This document shows positions 8,435 to 18,166 of a DNA stretch of 40,704 nucleotides, piece by piece (the first letter of the stretch is position 1; the number at the start of each line of letters is the position of its first letter). This stretch comes from Terriglobia bacterium. Lineage in GTDB: Bacteria > Acidobacteriota > Terriglobia > JAIQFV01. The notes beneath the pieces are model-generated. The model ran no database searches. It had not been told where the DNA came from and saw only the letters and a program-made list of their open reading frames with translations. The stretch spans positions 1 to 40,704 of the forward strand of contig JAQUPQ010000038.1 of assembly GCA_028716525.1 (NCBI GenBank), given 5' to 3'. Made by a program: the position numbers and the translations under genes.

Positions 8435-9943
8435 ATGGCGCATCCTGAAGTCTCATGCACTTTTGAAGAATTCCAAAAGCTCACGGAGCAAGGCAATGTG
8501 ATTCCTGTCTACAAATGGATCACCGCCGATCTGCTCACTCCGGCCGCCGCCTTCTTGAAAATGGAATCGCAGTCTTCGTATGGATTTTTGTTGGAGAGTG
8601 TTGAGGGCGGCGAAACCATTGCACGCTACTCTTTTTTGGGGGTCGGGCCATTCCGCACAATCCGGTATCTCGAAGGTGAAGCCACTTTGGTTTCAAGTGG
8701 GTCCTCGTCGGGCGTCCGGAAGGACTTTTTTGCGCTTCTGCGCGAAGAAGTTCAGCAGTTTCGCCCGGTGCACATCAATGGAATTCCTCCATTCACGAGC
8801 GGCGCCGTGGGATATCTCGGATACGACATCGTCCGCCTGATCGAACGTCTTCCCGACCGCACCCGGCGCGACGTGGATTGGGACGATGCCCTTTTGATGT
8901 TCTTCTCGAACCTCGTGATCTTCGATCACGTACGACATCAGGCTCTTATCGTTTCCAATGTCCTCGTGGATGAGCACAGCGACCGGCTGACGCTCCAGGA
9001 AAAATACCGTAAGGCCGTGCAAAAGGTCGGCTCCATGGAGCGTCTTCTTTCCGCGCCGCTCCCGGCGCGCTCCGTTGGCCGTCACCGCAGCGCCTCCGGC
9101 CACCGCGCCGTGAATTCCACGTTCACGCCGCAGGAATTCGGCGGGATCGTCGAAAAAGCCAAGGAATACATCGGCGCCGGCGACATTTTTCAAGTCGTTC
9201 TGTCGCAGCGCTTCGACCGCCGTTGTGAGGCCGATCCCTTCGACGTGTATCGGGCTCTGCGCATTGTGAATCCTTCACCCTACATGTATTATTTGAAACT
9301 GGGTGATTTTCAAATCATCGGCTCATCGCCGGAGATGTTGGTCAAGGTTCAGGGAAACAAGATCTCCTATCGTCCCATTGCGGGAACGAGGCCTCGATCC
9401 CGCGGCGCCGATGACGCCACCGATGAACAAATGGCCGTCGAACTCCGGAACGACGAGAAAGAGAAAGCTGAACACATCATGTTGGTGGATCTCGGCCGCA
9501 ACGATGTCGGTCGTGTGGCTCGATACGGCACCGTCAAGGTTCCACGCCAGATGTTCGTCGAGAAATACTCCCACGTCATGCACCTGGTTTCCTCGGTTGA
9601 AGGGGAAATGCGCCGGGGATTTGACGCCGTGGACGTGTTGCGCGCCTGTTTTCCGGCGGGAACGGTTTCAGGGGCGCCCAAAGTCCGGGCCATGGAAATT
9701 ATCGACGAATTGGAGCGCACGCGGCGCGGTATTTATGCCGGCGGAATTTTATATCTCGATTTCAGCGGCAATTTGGATTCGTGCATAGCGATTCGAACCA
9801 TTGTCATGAAAGACCGCCATGCTTATGTGCAGACGGGGGCGGGAATCGTCGCCGATTCCAAACCGGAAAGAGAACAGCAGGAATGTGTCGACAAGGCGCG
9901 ATCCTCCTGGAAAGCCATTGAGCTGGCGGAGGAAGGGATTTAA
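8435..9943 (+). CDS. trpE: Anthranilate synthase component I
   Basis: Converts chorismate and ammonia to anthranilate, the first committed step to tryptophan. The 502-residue protein has an N-terminal regulatory part (the LLES-type element appears as LLESVEGGE near residue 50) and the chorismate-binding domain. It shows RPIAGTRPRS, where Ala in PIAGT separates TrpE from PabB (PIKGT). It also has DLGRNDVGRV, SHVMHLVSSVEGE, FPAGTVSGAPKVRAME and GAGIVADSKPEREQQEC. It follows hisIE in the same direction after about 160 nt and probably starts a new unit with trpG. Confidence 0.95.
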   Translation: MAHPEVSCTFEEFQKLTEQGNVIPVYKWITADLLTPAAAFLKMESQSSYGFLLESVEGGETIARYSFLGVGPFRTIRYLEGEATLVSSGSSSGVRKDFFALLREEVQQFRPVHINGIPPFTSGAVGYLGYDIVRLIERLPDRTRRDVDWDDALLMFFSNLVIFDHVRHQALIVSNVLVDEHSDRLTLQEKYRKAVQKVGSMERLLSAPLPARSVGRHRSASGHRAVNSTFTPQEFGGIVEKAKEYIGAGDIFQVVLSQRFDRRCEADPFDVYRALRIVNPSPYMYYLKLGDFQIIGSSPEMLVKVQGNKISYRPIAGTRPRSRGADDATDEQMAVELRNDEKEKAEHIMLVDLGRNDVGRVARYGTVKVPRQMFVEKYSHVMHLVSSVEGEMRRGFDAVDVLRACFPAGTVSGAPKVRAMEIIDELERTRRGIYAGGILYLDFSGNLDSCIAIRTIVMKDRHAYVQTGAGIVADSKPEREQQECVDKARSSWKAIELAEEGI

Positions 9944-10007
9944 TCATTGCCCCACGGCAGCCGGGGCCGCCATTCGACGGCAAAACGAAGAAAAGGACAT
10001 AGGCGCT

Positions 10008-10571
10008 GTGATTCTGGTCATCGACAACTACGATTCGTTTACCTACAACCTGGTTCAATATCTGGGTGAGATGAACGCACAGATCGAGGTGCATCGTAAT
10101 GATCAAATCACGCTGGCTGAAATCGAGAAGGCCGGCCCCGAGCGCATTGTGATTTCTCCCGGCCCGGGAAGGCCTGAAAGCGCCGGAATCATCGTCAACT
10201 GCATCCGAGCTTTTTCAGGAAAAATTCCCATCCTGGGAGTGTGCTTGGGCTTGCAGGCCATCGGATATGCCTTCGGCGGCAAGGTAATTCGGGCACAACA
10301 CCTCATGCATGGGAAGACCTCGCAGATCACCCACGACGGAAAGACAATTTTCAAAGGCTTGCCGCAAGGTTTTACCGCCACGCGTTATCATTCCCTGGTG
10401 GTGGAGGAGAGCTCGCTTCCCTCGGAGCTCGAAATTTCGGCCCACAGCAACGACGGAGAAATCATGGGGCTTCGGCATCGATCGCATTGCGTCGAGGGCG
10501 TGCAATTTCATCCCGAGTCGATCCTGACCAGCGAGGGAAAAACATTGCTGCAGAATTTTTTGAGGCTTTAG
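10008..10571 (+). CDS. trpG: Anthranilate synthase component II (glutamine amidotransferase)
   Basis: Class I amidotransferase supplying ammonia to TrpE, and possibly also to a PabB elsewhere. The 187-residue product starts at GTG 10008 ([19 protein letters not shown]) with AAGGA 10 nt upstream. The nucleophile is C79, and the family motifs [24 protein letters not shown] and GVQFHPES are present. An oddity is that the usual GVCLGHQ reads GVCLGLQ, so L82 replaces the common His. That position is not the catalytic His, so activity is expected. The open frame extends upstream into trpE but homology starts here. Confidence 0.94.
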   Translation: MILVIDNYDSFTYNLVQYLGEMNAQIEVHRNDQITLAEIEKAGPERIVISPGPGRPESAGIIVNCIRAFSGKIPILGVCLGLQAIGYAFGGKVIRAQHLMHGKTSQITHDGKTIFKGLPQGFTATRYHSLVVEESSLPSELEISAHSNDGEIMGLRHRSHCVEGVQFHPESILTSEGKTLLQNFLRL

Positions 10572-10651
10572 GAAGCAGCAAACGGGCTGGATTCGGAAGA
10601 CTCAATAAGAGGGTTATTCGTTCCAGGGGCAATCATTCAGGGAGGAGATTT

Positions 10652-12439
10652 GTGGTACTCGATTTCTTAGGAAACACCCGACGTTCGCATTTGTGCGGCC
10701 AACTCCGCACCACGCACGAGGGACAGCACGTCACCTTGATGGGGTGGGTGGCACGGCGTCGCGATCTGGGTCAATTGATTTTCATCGACCTGCGCGACCA
10801 TAGCGGCCTGGTTCAGATTGTCTTCAAGACCGATGTCGATCCCGCCGTTCACGAAAAAGCGGAACGGCTTCGGTCCGAGTTTGTGATCGCCATCGAGGGC
10901 ACCGTGGTAAAGCGCGAACCGGGCACCATCAATAAAAACATTGCCACCGGGGAGCTGGAGGTTCTGGGCGCTCAATTGAAGATTTTGAACGAGGCGCAAA
11001 CCACACCCTTCCCGATTGAAGACGAGGCCAATGTCAGCGAAGACATTCGGCTGAAATACCGCTATCTGGATCTCCGTCGGCCGAAGATGCAGGCCAATAT
11101 TCGATTGCGTCATCAAGTGACGATGGCGGCGCGCCAATATCTCAGCGAAAACGGTTTCCTGGAAATCGAAACTCCCTTTCTAACCAAATCCACACCCGAA
11201 GGCGCTCGCGATTATCTCGTGCCGTCGCGCATCCAGCCGGGAAGTTTTTACGCGCTGCCGCAATCACCACAGATCTTCAAGCAATTGCTGATGATTTCCG
11301 GATTCGACAAATATTTTCAGATCGTGCGGTGCTTTCGCGATGAAGATCTCAGAGCCGACCGCCAACCGGAGTTCACACAAATCGACATCGAACACTCCTT
11401 CCCGCAACTCGATGCGTTTCTTGCCACCATCGAAGGCCTCATCGCGGCCATCTTCGAAGCCGGCGGCGAAAAGGTGCAGCAACCGTTCCCAAGACTTCCC
11501 TACGCGGAAGCCATGCGGCGTTTCGGGAGCGACAAACCGGATCTGCGATTCAAAATGGAAATTCTGGATATCGGCACGCTCGTCGCGAAGAGCGAGTTTG
11601 GGCCTTTCCAGTCGGCGCTGGCAGGAGGAGGTTCGGTTCGAGCCTTGTGTGCGAAGGGATGCGCCCGCTATTCCAGAAGGCAATTGGATGAGCTTGCCGA
11701 GGCCGTAAAAGTCTTCGGGGCGGCCGGATTGGCGGCCATCAAAGTCACCGCAGAGGGAGTCCAAAGTTCTCTCGAAAAACCGCTGGGTAGAGCGATGGTC
11801 ACGGAAATCGCGGGAGCCACCGGTACCCAGGTGGGCGATCTGCTGCTTATTGTGGCAGGAAGCACATCGGTTGTCGAAAATTCGCTGGGCGCCCTGCGGC
11901 TGAAGATCGCCCGGCAGGAGAATCTTATCAACGACGCCCCCCGGTGGAATTTTCTCTGGGTGACCGATTTCCCGATGTTCGAATGGAGCGACACCGATAA
12001 ACGTTTTGTCGCCATGCACCACCCCTTCACTTCACCTGTGGAAGAAGACATCGAAGCCGGTTTGCTGGAGAGTCATCCTGCCCAGGTGCGCGCTAAGGCC
12101 TATGATCTGGTCTTAAATGGAAGCGAGATTGGCGGCGGCTCAATTCGTATTCATCGGCCCGACGTGCAAGCACGGGTCTTCAAAGCGCTGGGTTTGAATG
12201 ACGAAGAAGCCCGCCGGCGATTCGGGTTTTTCCTCGAGGCCTTACAGTACGGAACACCTCCTCACGGAGGAATTGCATTAGGGGTCGATCGTCTGGTTGC
12301 ACTTCTGGCGGGTGAATCCTCGATTCGGGATGTCATGGCCTTCCCCAAGACCGCCCGCGCGACCGATTTGATGACGGAATCCCCTTCCCCGGTCGATTCA
12401 CATCAGTTGGAAGAATTGGGGATTGAAATAAAGAAATGA
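10652..12439 (+). CDS. aspS: Aspartyl-tRNA synthetase (bacterial type)
   Basis: Class II synthetase of 595 residues that charges tRNA-Asp. An N-terminal OB-fold anticodon domain ([19 protein letters not shown]) is followed by the catalytic core with motif 1 and motif 2 ([18 protein letters not shown]). The bacterial GAD insertion lies in the middle, and motif 3 is [17 protein letters not shown] 10652 is chosen because homology starts there and GGAGGAG lies at 10641-10647. The Leu in RRRDLG matches what is known for discriminating enzymes, whereas non-discriminating ones often have His; this is an inference from one position. It follows trpG by 80 nt. Confidence 0.95.
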   Translation: MVLDFLGNTRRSHLCGQLRTTHEGQHVTLMGWVARRRDLGQLIFIDLRDHSGLVQIVFKTDVDPAVHEKAERLRSEFVIAIEGTVVKREPGTINKNIATGELEVLGAQLKILNEAQTTPFPIEDEANVSEDIRLKYRYLDLRRPKMQANIRLRHQVTMAARQYLSENGFLEIETPFLTKSTPEGARDYLVPSRIQPGSFYALPQSPQIFKQLLMISGFDKYFQIVRCFRDEDLRADRQPEFTQIDIEHSFPQLDAFLATIEGLIAAIFEAGGEKVQQPFPRLPYAEAMRRFGSDKPDLRFKMEILDIGTLVAKSEFGPFQSALAGGGSVRALCAKGCARYSRRQLDELAEAVKVFGAAGLAAIKVTAEGVQSSLEKPLGRAMVTEIAGATGTQVGDLLLIVAGSTSVVENSLGALRLKIARQENLINDAPRWNFLWVTDFPMFEWSDTDKRFVAMHHPFTSPVEEDIEAGLLESHPAQVRAKAYDLVLNGSEIGGGSIRIHRPDVQARVFKALGLNDEEARRRFGFFLEALQYGTPPHGGIALGVDRLVALLAGESSIRDVMAFPKTARATDLMTESPSPVDSHQLEELGIEIKK

Positions 12440-12452
12440 AGCTCGGGACGAA

Positions 12453-12475
12453 GGGAAGGAAATGTTTTCCTTCCC
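12453..12475. terminator. Hairpin after aspS
   Basis: A perfect 10-bp stem (GGGAAGGAAA) with a 3-nt loop starts 13 nt after the aspS stop. There is no T-run after it, so it could be a weak terminator, an RNA-stability element, or part of the adjacent repeat. Confidence 0.4.
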
Positions 12476-12480
12476 GCCGT

Positions 12481-12615
12481 TCACCGCAAAGACGCGGAGA
12501 GTGCCGAAAGTTGAGGTAGCCGGCTCCGATCAGTTTGATGCGACGTCCGGGATGCTCCAAAAATCGGAGCATCCCGGCTACCAGATCTCTGTGTACCTCC
12601 GCGTCTTTGCGGTGA
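12481..12615. repeat. 135-bp nested inverted-repeat element before mutL
   Basis: The outer arms TCACCGCAAAGACGCGGAG (12481-12499) and its exact complement (12597-12615) are 19 of 19 matched. Inside are 9-bp arms GGTAGCCGG (12515-12523 and 12574-12582). A perfect 12-bp stem CCGGGATGCTCC with a 7-nt loop lies at 12547-12577. The element ends 28 nt before the mutL start codon. No coding capacity; it looks like a small non-autonomous palindromic element. Confidence 0.7.
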
Positions 12616-12643
12616 GCATTTCGGGTCAGCCTAGAAAGGTTTC

Positions 12644-14602
12644 ATGTCAAGAATTCGAGTTTTGTCCGAAAGTGTGGCCAACAAAATTGCCGCGGGTGAA
12701 GTGGTGGAACGGCCGGCCAGTGTGGTCAAAGAACTGGTTGAAAATTCCATCGACGCCGGTGCCCGGAAGATCACGGTCGACACGGAAGGTGGCGGCAAGC
12801 GTTTGATCCGCGTGGCCGACGACGGCTGCGGCATGACGCCCGACGACGCCTTGCTGGCCTTCGAGCGCCATGCGACGTCCAAAATGAAAACCGCCGACGA
12901 TTTATTGGCCATAGCGACACTTGGATTTCGCGGCGAGGCGCTTCCCTCGATCGCTTCGGTTGCCCGGGTATGGTTGGAAACGCGCTCGGCGGATGCGCCC
13001 GTGGGTTCGCAGGTCGAGATGGCGGGCGGCAAGATGATGTCGGTGAAGGAAATCGGCGCTTCGCCGGGAACAACGCTGGTGGTTCGCGATTTATTTTTCA
13101 ACATTCCCGCGCGCCGAAAATTTCTGAAATCGGAGTCGACGGAGTTGGGCCACATCTCATCGCTCGTGACGCACTATGCGCTCGCTCACCCCGACGTGTA
13201 CTTCCTCCTGCGTTCCACCACCAATGAAATTTTGAACGTTCCTCCGGTGGCCACGTTCAAGGAGCGCATCTATCAAGTCTTTGGTCAAGATCTGTTGTCC
13301 CAGCTGATTGAGATTGAAGGATCCAGCGCCGAATTGTTTGACGCCGACGAATCGGACGAGCCGGAATCCCAAGCGCGCACGGAATCAAGTTCCGCCCGGC
13401 GGATTAGAATCCACGGCTTTGTATCGCTCCCCGAAGTTCATCGCCTCAACCGCAATGCGATTTACGTATTTGTCAATCGCCGGCTGGTGCGTGACCGTCT
13501 GCTGCTGCACGCTCTCAGCGAGGCCTATCAAAACCTCATGCCCTCCTCGGTGTACCCGGCCGCGCTGGTGTTCATCGACATCCCTTTCAGCGAAGTGGAT
13601 GTGAATGTGCATCCCTCCAAAGTGGAGGTGCGGTTCCGCCGCTCGGGATTGGTCCATGATTTGATGCGCGACACCATTCGAGCGGCTCTGTTGAAAAGCC
13701 GCCCCATTGCCACTTTCCGACCCAAGGAGCGACAGGGTTCGGAAGAAATCGGCGCTGAAGTAGCCGCCTCGGAGCACCTGGGAAACGAAAGCTTCATGCC
13801 GGATTTAACATCACGTCCGCAATTCGCGCCCTCACGAGCGGGATTTGAATTCAAGCTGCAACCGGTGGCCCCTGAACCCCAGTCTTTGAGAATGAAATTT
13901 CCTTCAGCGCTTTCCATCTCACCCTACGTCCCGAGCGAAAGCGGCGATGCCGGAATTCCGGGGACCGATCCCGGTTCAATCATGACTGAGCCATTGCCGG
14001 AAATTGACGTGGCGACGTTGGCCGATCATCAAATGGCCCCGCTCGGGCAAATTCACGACAGCTTCATTGTGGCGAGCGACGATCGGGATCTTTATCTCCT
14101 GGACCAGCATGCCGCCCACGAACGGGTGTTGTTTGAAAAACACGTCAAACTGCGAACCAGCGGCCAACCCTTGGCGCAGCGTTTGTTGATGCCCCTCATT
14201 GTGGAGCTCGATCCGCGCCAAATCACCATTTTCGACGGTATCTTGCCGGAGCTGACCCGCAATGGATTCGAGGTCGAGCCCTTCGGAAAGAAAACTGTGG
14301 CCATCAAAGCGGCGCCCGCGGGGATTGACTCGTCGGAGGTGGAAGTGTTGCTGCGGGAGATCATTGAATCGCTGGAAAAGGAAACCCAGGCCGTCAATCT
14401 GGAAAAGTTGCAAACCAAGATCGCGGCCTCCATCGCCTGTCATGCCGCCATCAAGGTCAACATGAAACTGGACCTGAAGAAGATGCAGTGGCTCATTGAT
14501 GCGCTGTTGCAGACGCAGTTTCCAATGAGCTGCCCGCACGGTCGGCCGGTCATCCTGCGCTACGGCTTGAGGGAAATTGAACGAGCCTTTAAGCGACCAT
14601 AA
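12644..14602 (+). CDS. mutL: DNA mismatch repair protein MutL with endonuclease motif
   Basis: Couples MutS mismatch recognition to strand removal. The N-terminal GHKL ATPase carries motifs ELVENSIDAGA, DDGCGM and TLGFRGEALPSI. The middle transducer includes FVNRRLVRD and DVNVHPSKVEVRF, and a variable linker spans about 350-460. The C-terminal dimerisation/nuclease domain has the DQHA-x2-E-x4-E motif at residues 487-498. ACHAA (C599, H600) and CPHGRP (C630) complete the metal site. By family knowledge this predicts an intrinsic nicking MutL, as in bacteria without MutH. Start ATG 12644 has AAAGG 4 nt upstream. Length 652 is normal. Confidence 0.96.
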   Translation: MSRIRVLSESVANKIAAGEVVERPASVVKELVENSIDAGARKITVDTEGGGKRLIRVADDGCGMTPDDALLAFERHATSKMKTADDLLAIATLGFRGEALPSIASVARVWLETRSADAPVGSQVEMAGGKMMSVKEIGASPGTTLVVRDLFFNIPARRKFLKSESTELGHISSLVTHYALAHPDVYFLLRSTTNEILNVPPVATFKERIYQVFGQDLLSQLIEIEGSSAELFDADESDEPESQARTESSSARRIRIHGFVSLPEVHRLNRNAIYVFVNRRLVRDRLLLHALSEAYQNLMPSSVYPAALVFIDIPFSEVDVNVHPSKVEVRFRRSGLVHDLMRDTIRAALLKSRPIATFRPKERQGSEEIGAEVAASEHLGNESFMPDLTSRPQFAPSRAGFEFKLQPVAPEPQSLRMKFPSALSISPYVPSESGDAGIPGTDPGSIMTEPLPEIDVATLADHQMAPLGQIHDSFIVASDDRDLYLLDQHAAHERVLFEKHVKLRTSGQPLAQRLLMPLIVELDPRQITIFDGILPELTRNGFEVEPFGKKTVAIKAAPAGIDSSEVEVLLREIIESLEKETQAVNLEKLQTKIAASIACHAAIKVNMKLDLKKMQWLIDALLQTQFPMSCPHGRPVILRYGLREIERAFKRP

Positions 14603-14670
14603 ACGCCCTTGACAAGTGGTCCGGGCGGCAGGCCTGACCAGGCGAGGCAAAACCGACGAAAGTCTATCTT

Positions 14671-14778
14671 ATAAAGAATCCAGGAAGAGAGGAGATAAGT
14701 TTTTGGCCGGGCATCTGCCAAAAATATCTTATATTCTACGTCGTGGGTTTTGACCTCCTAGCCTCCTGGTTTCCTTAT
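14671..14778. repeat. 108-bp inverted-repeat element, copy 1 (before cmk)
   Basis: Left arm 14671-14695 and right arm 14754-14778 pair at 19 of 25 positions (core CCAGGA flanked by AGGAA and AGGAG-like blocks). A copy of almost identical length lies at 23994-24102 in opposite orientation. Left arm here matches the right arm there at 22 of 25 positions, and the other pair match at 20 of 25. The element ends 11 nt before the cmk ATG and may supply or disturb its leader. Confidence 0.65.
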
Positions 14779-14789
14779 GAGCATTTTTT

Positions 14790-15491
14790 ATGAAATCTTC
14801 TCGTCAACTCATCATCGCGATTGACGGGCCGGCCGGGTCGGGCAAGTCCACCGTGGGAAAACTGCTGGCTCAACAATTGAATTACCTGTATGTCGACACC
14901 GGGGCCATGTATCGCGCCGCCGCCTGGAAAGCTCTTCAACTCGGTGTGGCGCTCGATGACGGGCCCGCTTTGACGCGGCTGGCGCAACGCATGCAGCTGC
15001 AATTGAAATGCGATCCCAGAAACTTTCAGATCGCGGTCGATGGCACGGATGTCACCTCAGCGATTCGCTCTGCCGAAGTGAGTGATGCTTCTTCCAAAGT
15101 TTCGGTGGTTGCGGACCTTCGAAAGGAACTGGTGGCTCAGCAACAAAGGCTCGGAAAAGGCGGAGGCGTCGTCATGGAAGGCCGTGACATCGGAACCGTG
15201 GTTTTCCCGGATGCCGACATCAAAATTTTTCTGGACGCCAGCCCGGAAGCACGCGGCGCGCGGCGGCACGAACAGGATGCGGAGGGATCCGGTAACCCCC
15301 AAGAAACAATCCAGGCGGTGCGTCACCGCGATTCACGGGATGCTTCCCGGCGGGCTTCACCCATGGTCGCAGCCGCCGATGCCGTACATTTGGACACGAC
15401 CCATTTGACCGTGGATGAGGTTGTTCAACGCATTCTGGAGCTGGTGAAGCAGAAACTGGCAGACCCGAAAGGTGTAGCGTCAACACGCTGA
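14790..15491 (+). CDS. cmk: Cytidylate kinase
   Basis: Phosphorylates CMP and dCMP. The P-loop GPAGSGKST is at residues 13-21, followed by the CMP-binding DTGAMYRAAAWKA segment and the GRDIGTVVFPDADIKIFLDAS motif. The C-terminal part has the RHRDSRDASRRASPM and DTTHLTVDEVV motifs of the family. Length is 233 residues. No clear Shine-Dalgarno sequence precedes the ATG, because an inverted-repeat element ends 11 nt upstream. It leads into a chorismate mutase and DAHP synthase, a grouping common in bacteria where cmk lies near aro genes. Confidence 0.94.
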   Translation: MKSSRQLIIAIDGPAGSGKSTVGKLLAQQLNYLYVDTGAMYRAAAWKALQLGVALDDGPALTRLAQRMQLQLKCDPRNFQIAVDGTDVTSAIRSAEVSDASSKVSVVADLRKELVAQQQRLGKGGGVVMEGRDIGTVVFPDADIKIFLDASPEARGARRHEQDAEGSGNPQETIQAVRHRDSRDASRRASPMVAAADAVHLDTTHLTVDEVVQRILELVKQKLADPKGVASTR

Positions 15492-15578
15492 GATATTTTT
15501 GAACTGGCGTGTCCCGACTCTTTAGAAACTTGACGTTCTGGGATGCTGACGAGGCACGCTTCGTGACACGGAGGAGCT

Positions 15579-15881
15579 ATGGGTTTCGATGGATGGCGCA
15601 AGAAAATTGATGCCATCGATTTGAAGCTGGTGAAACTGTTGAATCGCCGCTCCCAATGCGCCATCGAGATCGGCAAGCTTAAGTTGAAGACGGGACTTCC
15701 GGTTTACACTCCGGAGCGGGAGGTAGAAGTCCTTAGAAATGTCACGACGGCGAACCAGGGGCCGTTAAACCACAAGGCCATCCGTCGATTGTTCGAACGC
15801 ATTATTGATGAAGCTCGCGGATTAGAGCGCGATTACATGGACCGGCAAAGAGGCATGAAGGGACCCAAGAAGAAACGTTGA
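15579..15881 (+). CDS. Chorismate mutase, AroQ class, stand-alone
   Basis: Rearranges chorismate to prephenate for Phe and Tyr synthesis. The 100-residue all-alpha protein matches the AroQ fold. It has WRKKIDAIDLKLVKLLNRRSQ in helix 1, then a Lys in GKLKLK, and VYTPEREVEVL with the substrate-binding Asp-replacing Glu and Arg. A C-terminal helix IRRLFERIIDEARGLE follows. GGAGGAG at 15570-15576 directly precedes the ATG. It has no prephenate dehydratase or dehydrogenase fusion. The DAHP synthase downstream also has its own regulatory domain, so the mutase may act alone or as a partner of that enzyme. The tail is Lys-rich. Confidence 0.88.
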   Translation: MGFDGWRKKIDAIDLKLVKLLNRRSQCAIEIGKLKLKTGLPVYTPEREVEVLRNVTTANQGPLNHKAIRRLFERIIDEARGLERDYMDRQRGMKGPKKKR

Positions 15882-15977
15882 TCATCGCCGCTGGGACGCT
15901 GCGAGATTTAAAATTAATATCTGCAAACGAACGGGCCGGCCCCACGAGATCCCGTCGATGCTTTGAGGAGATCAGAC

Positions 15978-17024
15978 ATGGTTATTGTGATGCAAATTGG
16001 CGCCACGGAATCGCAAATCCAGAATGTGATTGACCGGCTGGTGGCCTTCGGATTCGACGTCCACCGATCCACCGGCGTCAATCAAACTGTTCTGGGCGCG
16101 GTAGGCGCCAAACCGGCGATCGATCTTCGCGATATTGAGCTGCTGAACGGGGTCGCTGAAGTTGTTCGCATCACCACTCCATTCAAATTGGCCAGCCGGA
16201 CATTCAAGCCACAGGACACGGTGATTCGGGCCGGTCCTAAATCTCACCACGTCGACATCGGTGGAAAAGAAGTTGCGATCATGGCGGGGCCCTGCACCAT
16301 CGAAAACGCCGATCAGGTGCGAACGATTGCCCGGCAAGTCAAAAGGTCGGGCGCCCAAATTCTCCGTGGCGGCGCCTTCAAACCCCGCACCTCTCCTTAT
16401 AGTTTCCAGGGTCTTGGAGAAAAGGGTCTCAAACTGATTCGAAAAGCCGCCGACGAGGTGGGATTGCTGGTGATCACGGAGTGCCTCGATACCGGGCATG
16501 CCGACATGGTCGCCGAGTACGCCGACATCGTCCAAGTCGGCGCCCGCAACATGCAGAACTTTGAAATGCTCAAAGCACTCGGGAAGATCAAGAAACCGGT
16601 CTTATTGAAGCGCGGCATGAGCGCCACCATCGAGGAATTATTGATGAGTGCGGAATATATCCTGACCGGAGGGAATCATCACGTCATTCTGTGCGAGCGC
16701 GGCATTCGGACCTTTGAAACCTACACGCGCAACACCCTTGATATTTCGGCGATTCCGGTGGTGAAAAAACTCTCGCACTTGCCTATCATTGTCGATCCCA
16801 GCCACGGGACCGGTCGACGCGACAAAGTCGCCCCCATGGCCCGGGCCGCAGTGGCCGCCGGCTCCGATGGAGTGTTGATTGAAGTTCACCACGATCCCGA
16901 ACGCGCGCTCTGCGACGGCGCCCAGTCACTGCTGCCGGATCAGTTTGACCAGCTCATGAAGGAACTCCGCATCATCGCTCAAGCCGTGGGACGGACCGTT
17001 CCGGACCCGGAACCGGCCGACTGA
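15978..17024 (+). CDS. aroF: 3-deoxy-7-phosphoheptulonate synthase (class I-beta)
   Basis: Condenses PEP and erythrose-4-phosphate, the entry to the shikimate pathway. An N-terminal ferredoxin-like (ACT-type) regulatory domain spans about 1-80, as in the Thermotoga enzyme. The KDPS-like TIM barrel follows, with AIMAGPCTIEN, GGAFKPRTSPYSFQG, LLKRGMSATIEE, LCERGIRTFE and IVDPSHGTGRRD. ATG 15978 is chosen because GAGGAG lies 7 nt upstream; a TTG at 15963 is in frame but overlaps that site. It is 348 residues. A weak 6-bp hairpin (17027-17043) followed by a T-run lies in the 77-nt convergent gap to trpA. Confidence 0.95.
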   Translation: MVIVMQIGATESQIQNVIDRLVAFGFDVHRSTGVNQTVLGAVGAKPAIDLRDIELLNGVAEVVRITTPFKLASRTFKPQDTVIRAGPKSHHVDIGGKEVAIMAGPCTIENADQVRTIARQVKRSGAQILRGGAFKPRTSPYSFQGLGEKGLKLIRKAADEVGLLVITECLDTGHADMVAEYADIVQVGARNMQNFEMLKALGKIKKPVLLKRGMSATIEELLMSAEYILTGGNHHVILCERGIRTFETYTRNTLDISAIPVVKKLSHLPIIVDPSHGTGRRDKVAPMARAAVAAGSDGVLIEVHHDPERALCDGAQSLLPDQFDQLMKELRIIAQAVGRTVPDPEPAD

Positions 17025-17101
17025 ATTCCATCAGGCAGATGGAGTGACCCAAAAATTTTTATGCAATGAAAGTGTTCCAGAGCCTGCCATGATTTCTCCC
17101 C

Positions 17102-17956
17102 TCAGAGACGCGGCGGGATCAAACTCTCGACAAAGCCTTTGATCCGCTTGGCAAGATCGACTTCGGTCGGAATCTTCCCGGAATGGGCTTCAACGCTTCG
17201 TTCAATTTCCCGCACGATGGCGCTGCCTACCACGGCCCCATCCGCACACTCCCAAACCGTCGCCACCTGCTCTCGATTGGAAATTCCAAATCCCACGGCG
17301 ATGGGCAAAGGGGTGTGTTTGCGGATACGCGCGATGAAATTTTTCAAGTCCCCTGAAAGAGAATCCCGGGTCCCTGTGGTTCCGGTGCGCGACACCGCAT
17401 AGATGAAACCACGCGCCAGGGAGCAAATTTTCCGTATGCGCTCATCCGTGCTGGTGGGAGCAATCAAAAAAATCAAATCGAGATCGCACCGGTCGAATGT
17501 CTTTTTTATTTGTTCAGCCTCTTCCGGAATCAGATCCGTCACCAACACCCCCGAAACACCCGACTCCCGGGCCTGATCTGCAAATTTTTCGATTCCCAAC
17601 TGCCAAATGGGGTTCAAGTAGCTGAACAAAACGATCGGTGGACTGTTGCGCTGATGCAACGCCTGGCCGGAAGAAGGTTCTGATGAACGCCGATACTTTC
17701 CTACCAAAGCCAGGATTTTCGACAAGCTCGTGCCGCTGGCCAGGGCTCGTTGGGATGCCCGTTGAATGACCGGACCGTCAGCCAAAGGATCGGAAAAAGG
17801 CACGCCCACCTCAATGAGATCGGCCCCCGCAGCCGTTATTGCTTCCAAAATGGCGTAGGTATGGTTCAAAGAGGGATCACCGGCTGTGAAGTACGGGATC
17901 AGGGCCTTCCGTTCGGAATTTCGAAGTGTTGCAAAAACTGCATCAATCTGCGACAT
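17102..17956 (-). CDS. trpA: Tryptophan synthase alpha chain
   Basis: Cleaves indole-glycerol phosphate to indole, which is passed to TrpB. The catalytic E49 and D60 stand at the standard positions in DLIEVGVPFSDPLADGPVIQ. YFTAGDPS at the start and GFGISNREQV near the phosphate site are typical. The 284-residue length is slightly long because of an insert around residue 90-105 (RSSEPSSGQALHQ). It stands alone, facing aroF, with trpB and the other trp genes not in this window, so the Trp pathway is split across loci. GAGG lies just before the ATG. Confidence 0.95.
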   Translation of the reverse strand: MSQIDAVFATLRNSERKALIPYFTAGDPSLNHTYAILEAITAAGADLIEVGVPFSDPLADGPVIQRASQRALASGTSLSKILALVGKYRRSSEPSSGQALHQRNSPPIVLFSYLNPIWQLGIEKFADQARESGVSGVLVTDLIPEEAEQIKKTFDRCDLDLIFLIAPTSTDERIRKICSLARGFIYAVSRTGTTGTRDSLSGDLKNFIARIRKHTPLPIAVGFGISNREQVATVWECADGAVVGSAIVREIERSVEAHSGKIPTEVDLAKRIKGFVESLIPPRL

Positions 17957-18166
17957 GATTCCTCACCTTCCACGAAGGCCCGATTTTGATAAATTCCTGA
18001 TTTTTCTGCAATAGCCAATAAACTTTTTCATGTTTCTTGAATCTAACAGGTCACAACAGGACGATTCAACGCTGGTGCAGGCAGCGGTTTCCGGAAGATT
18101 CGCGACTCTCGGAATCCATTTCAAATTCAGGGAAAGGGTAGCGAATCGGGCCTTCTACATCCTCCA

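Noticed and set aside
14609-14637. TTGACA after mutL as a cmk promoter
   Set aside because: No -10 hexamer at 16-18 nt spacing; the region overlaps the end of mutL and the inverted-repeat element.
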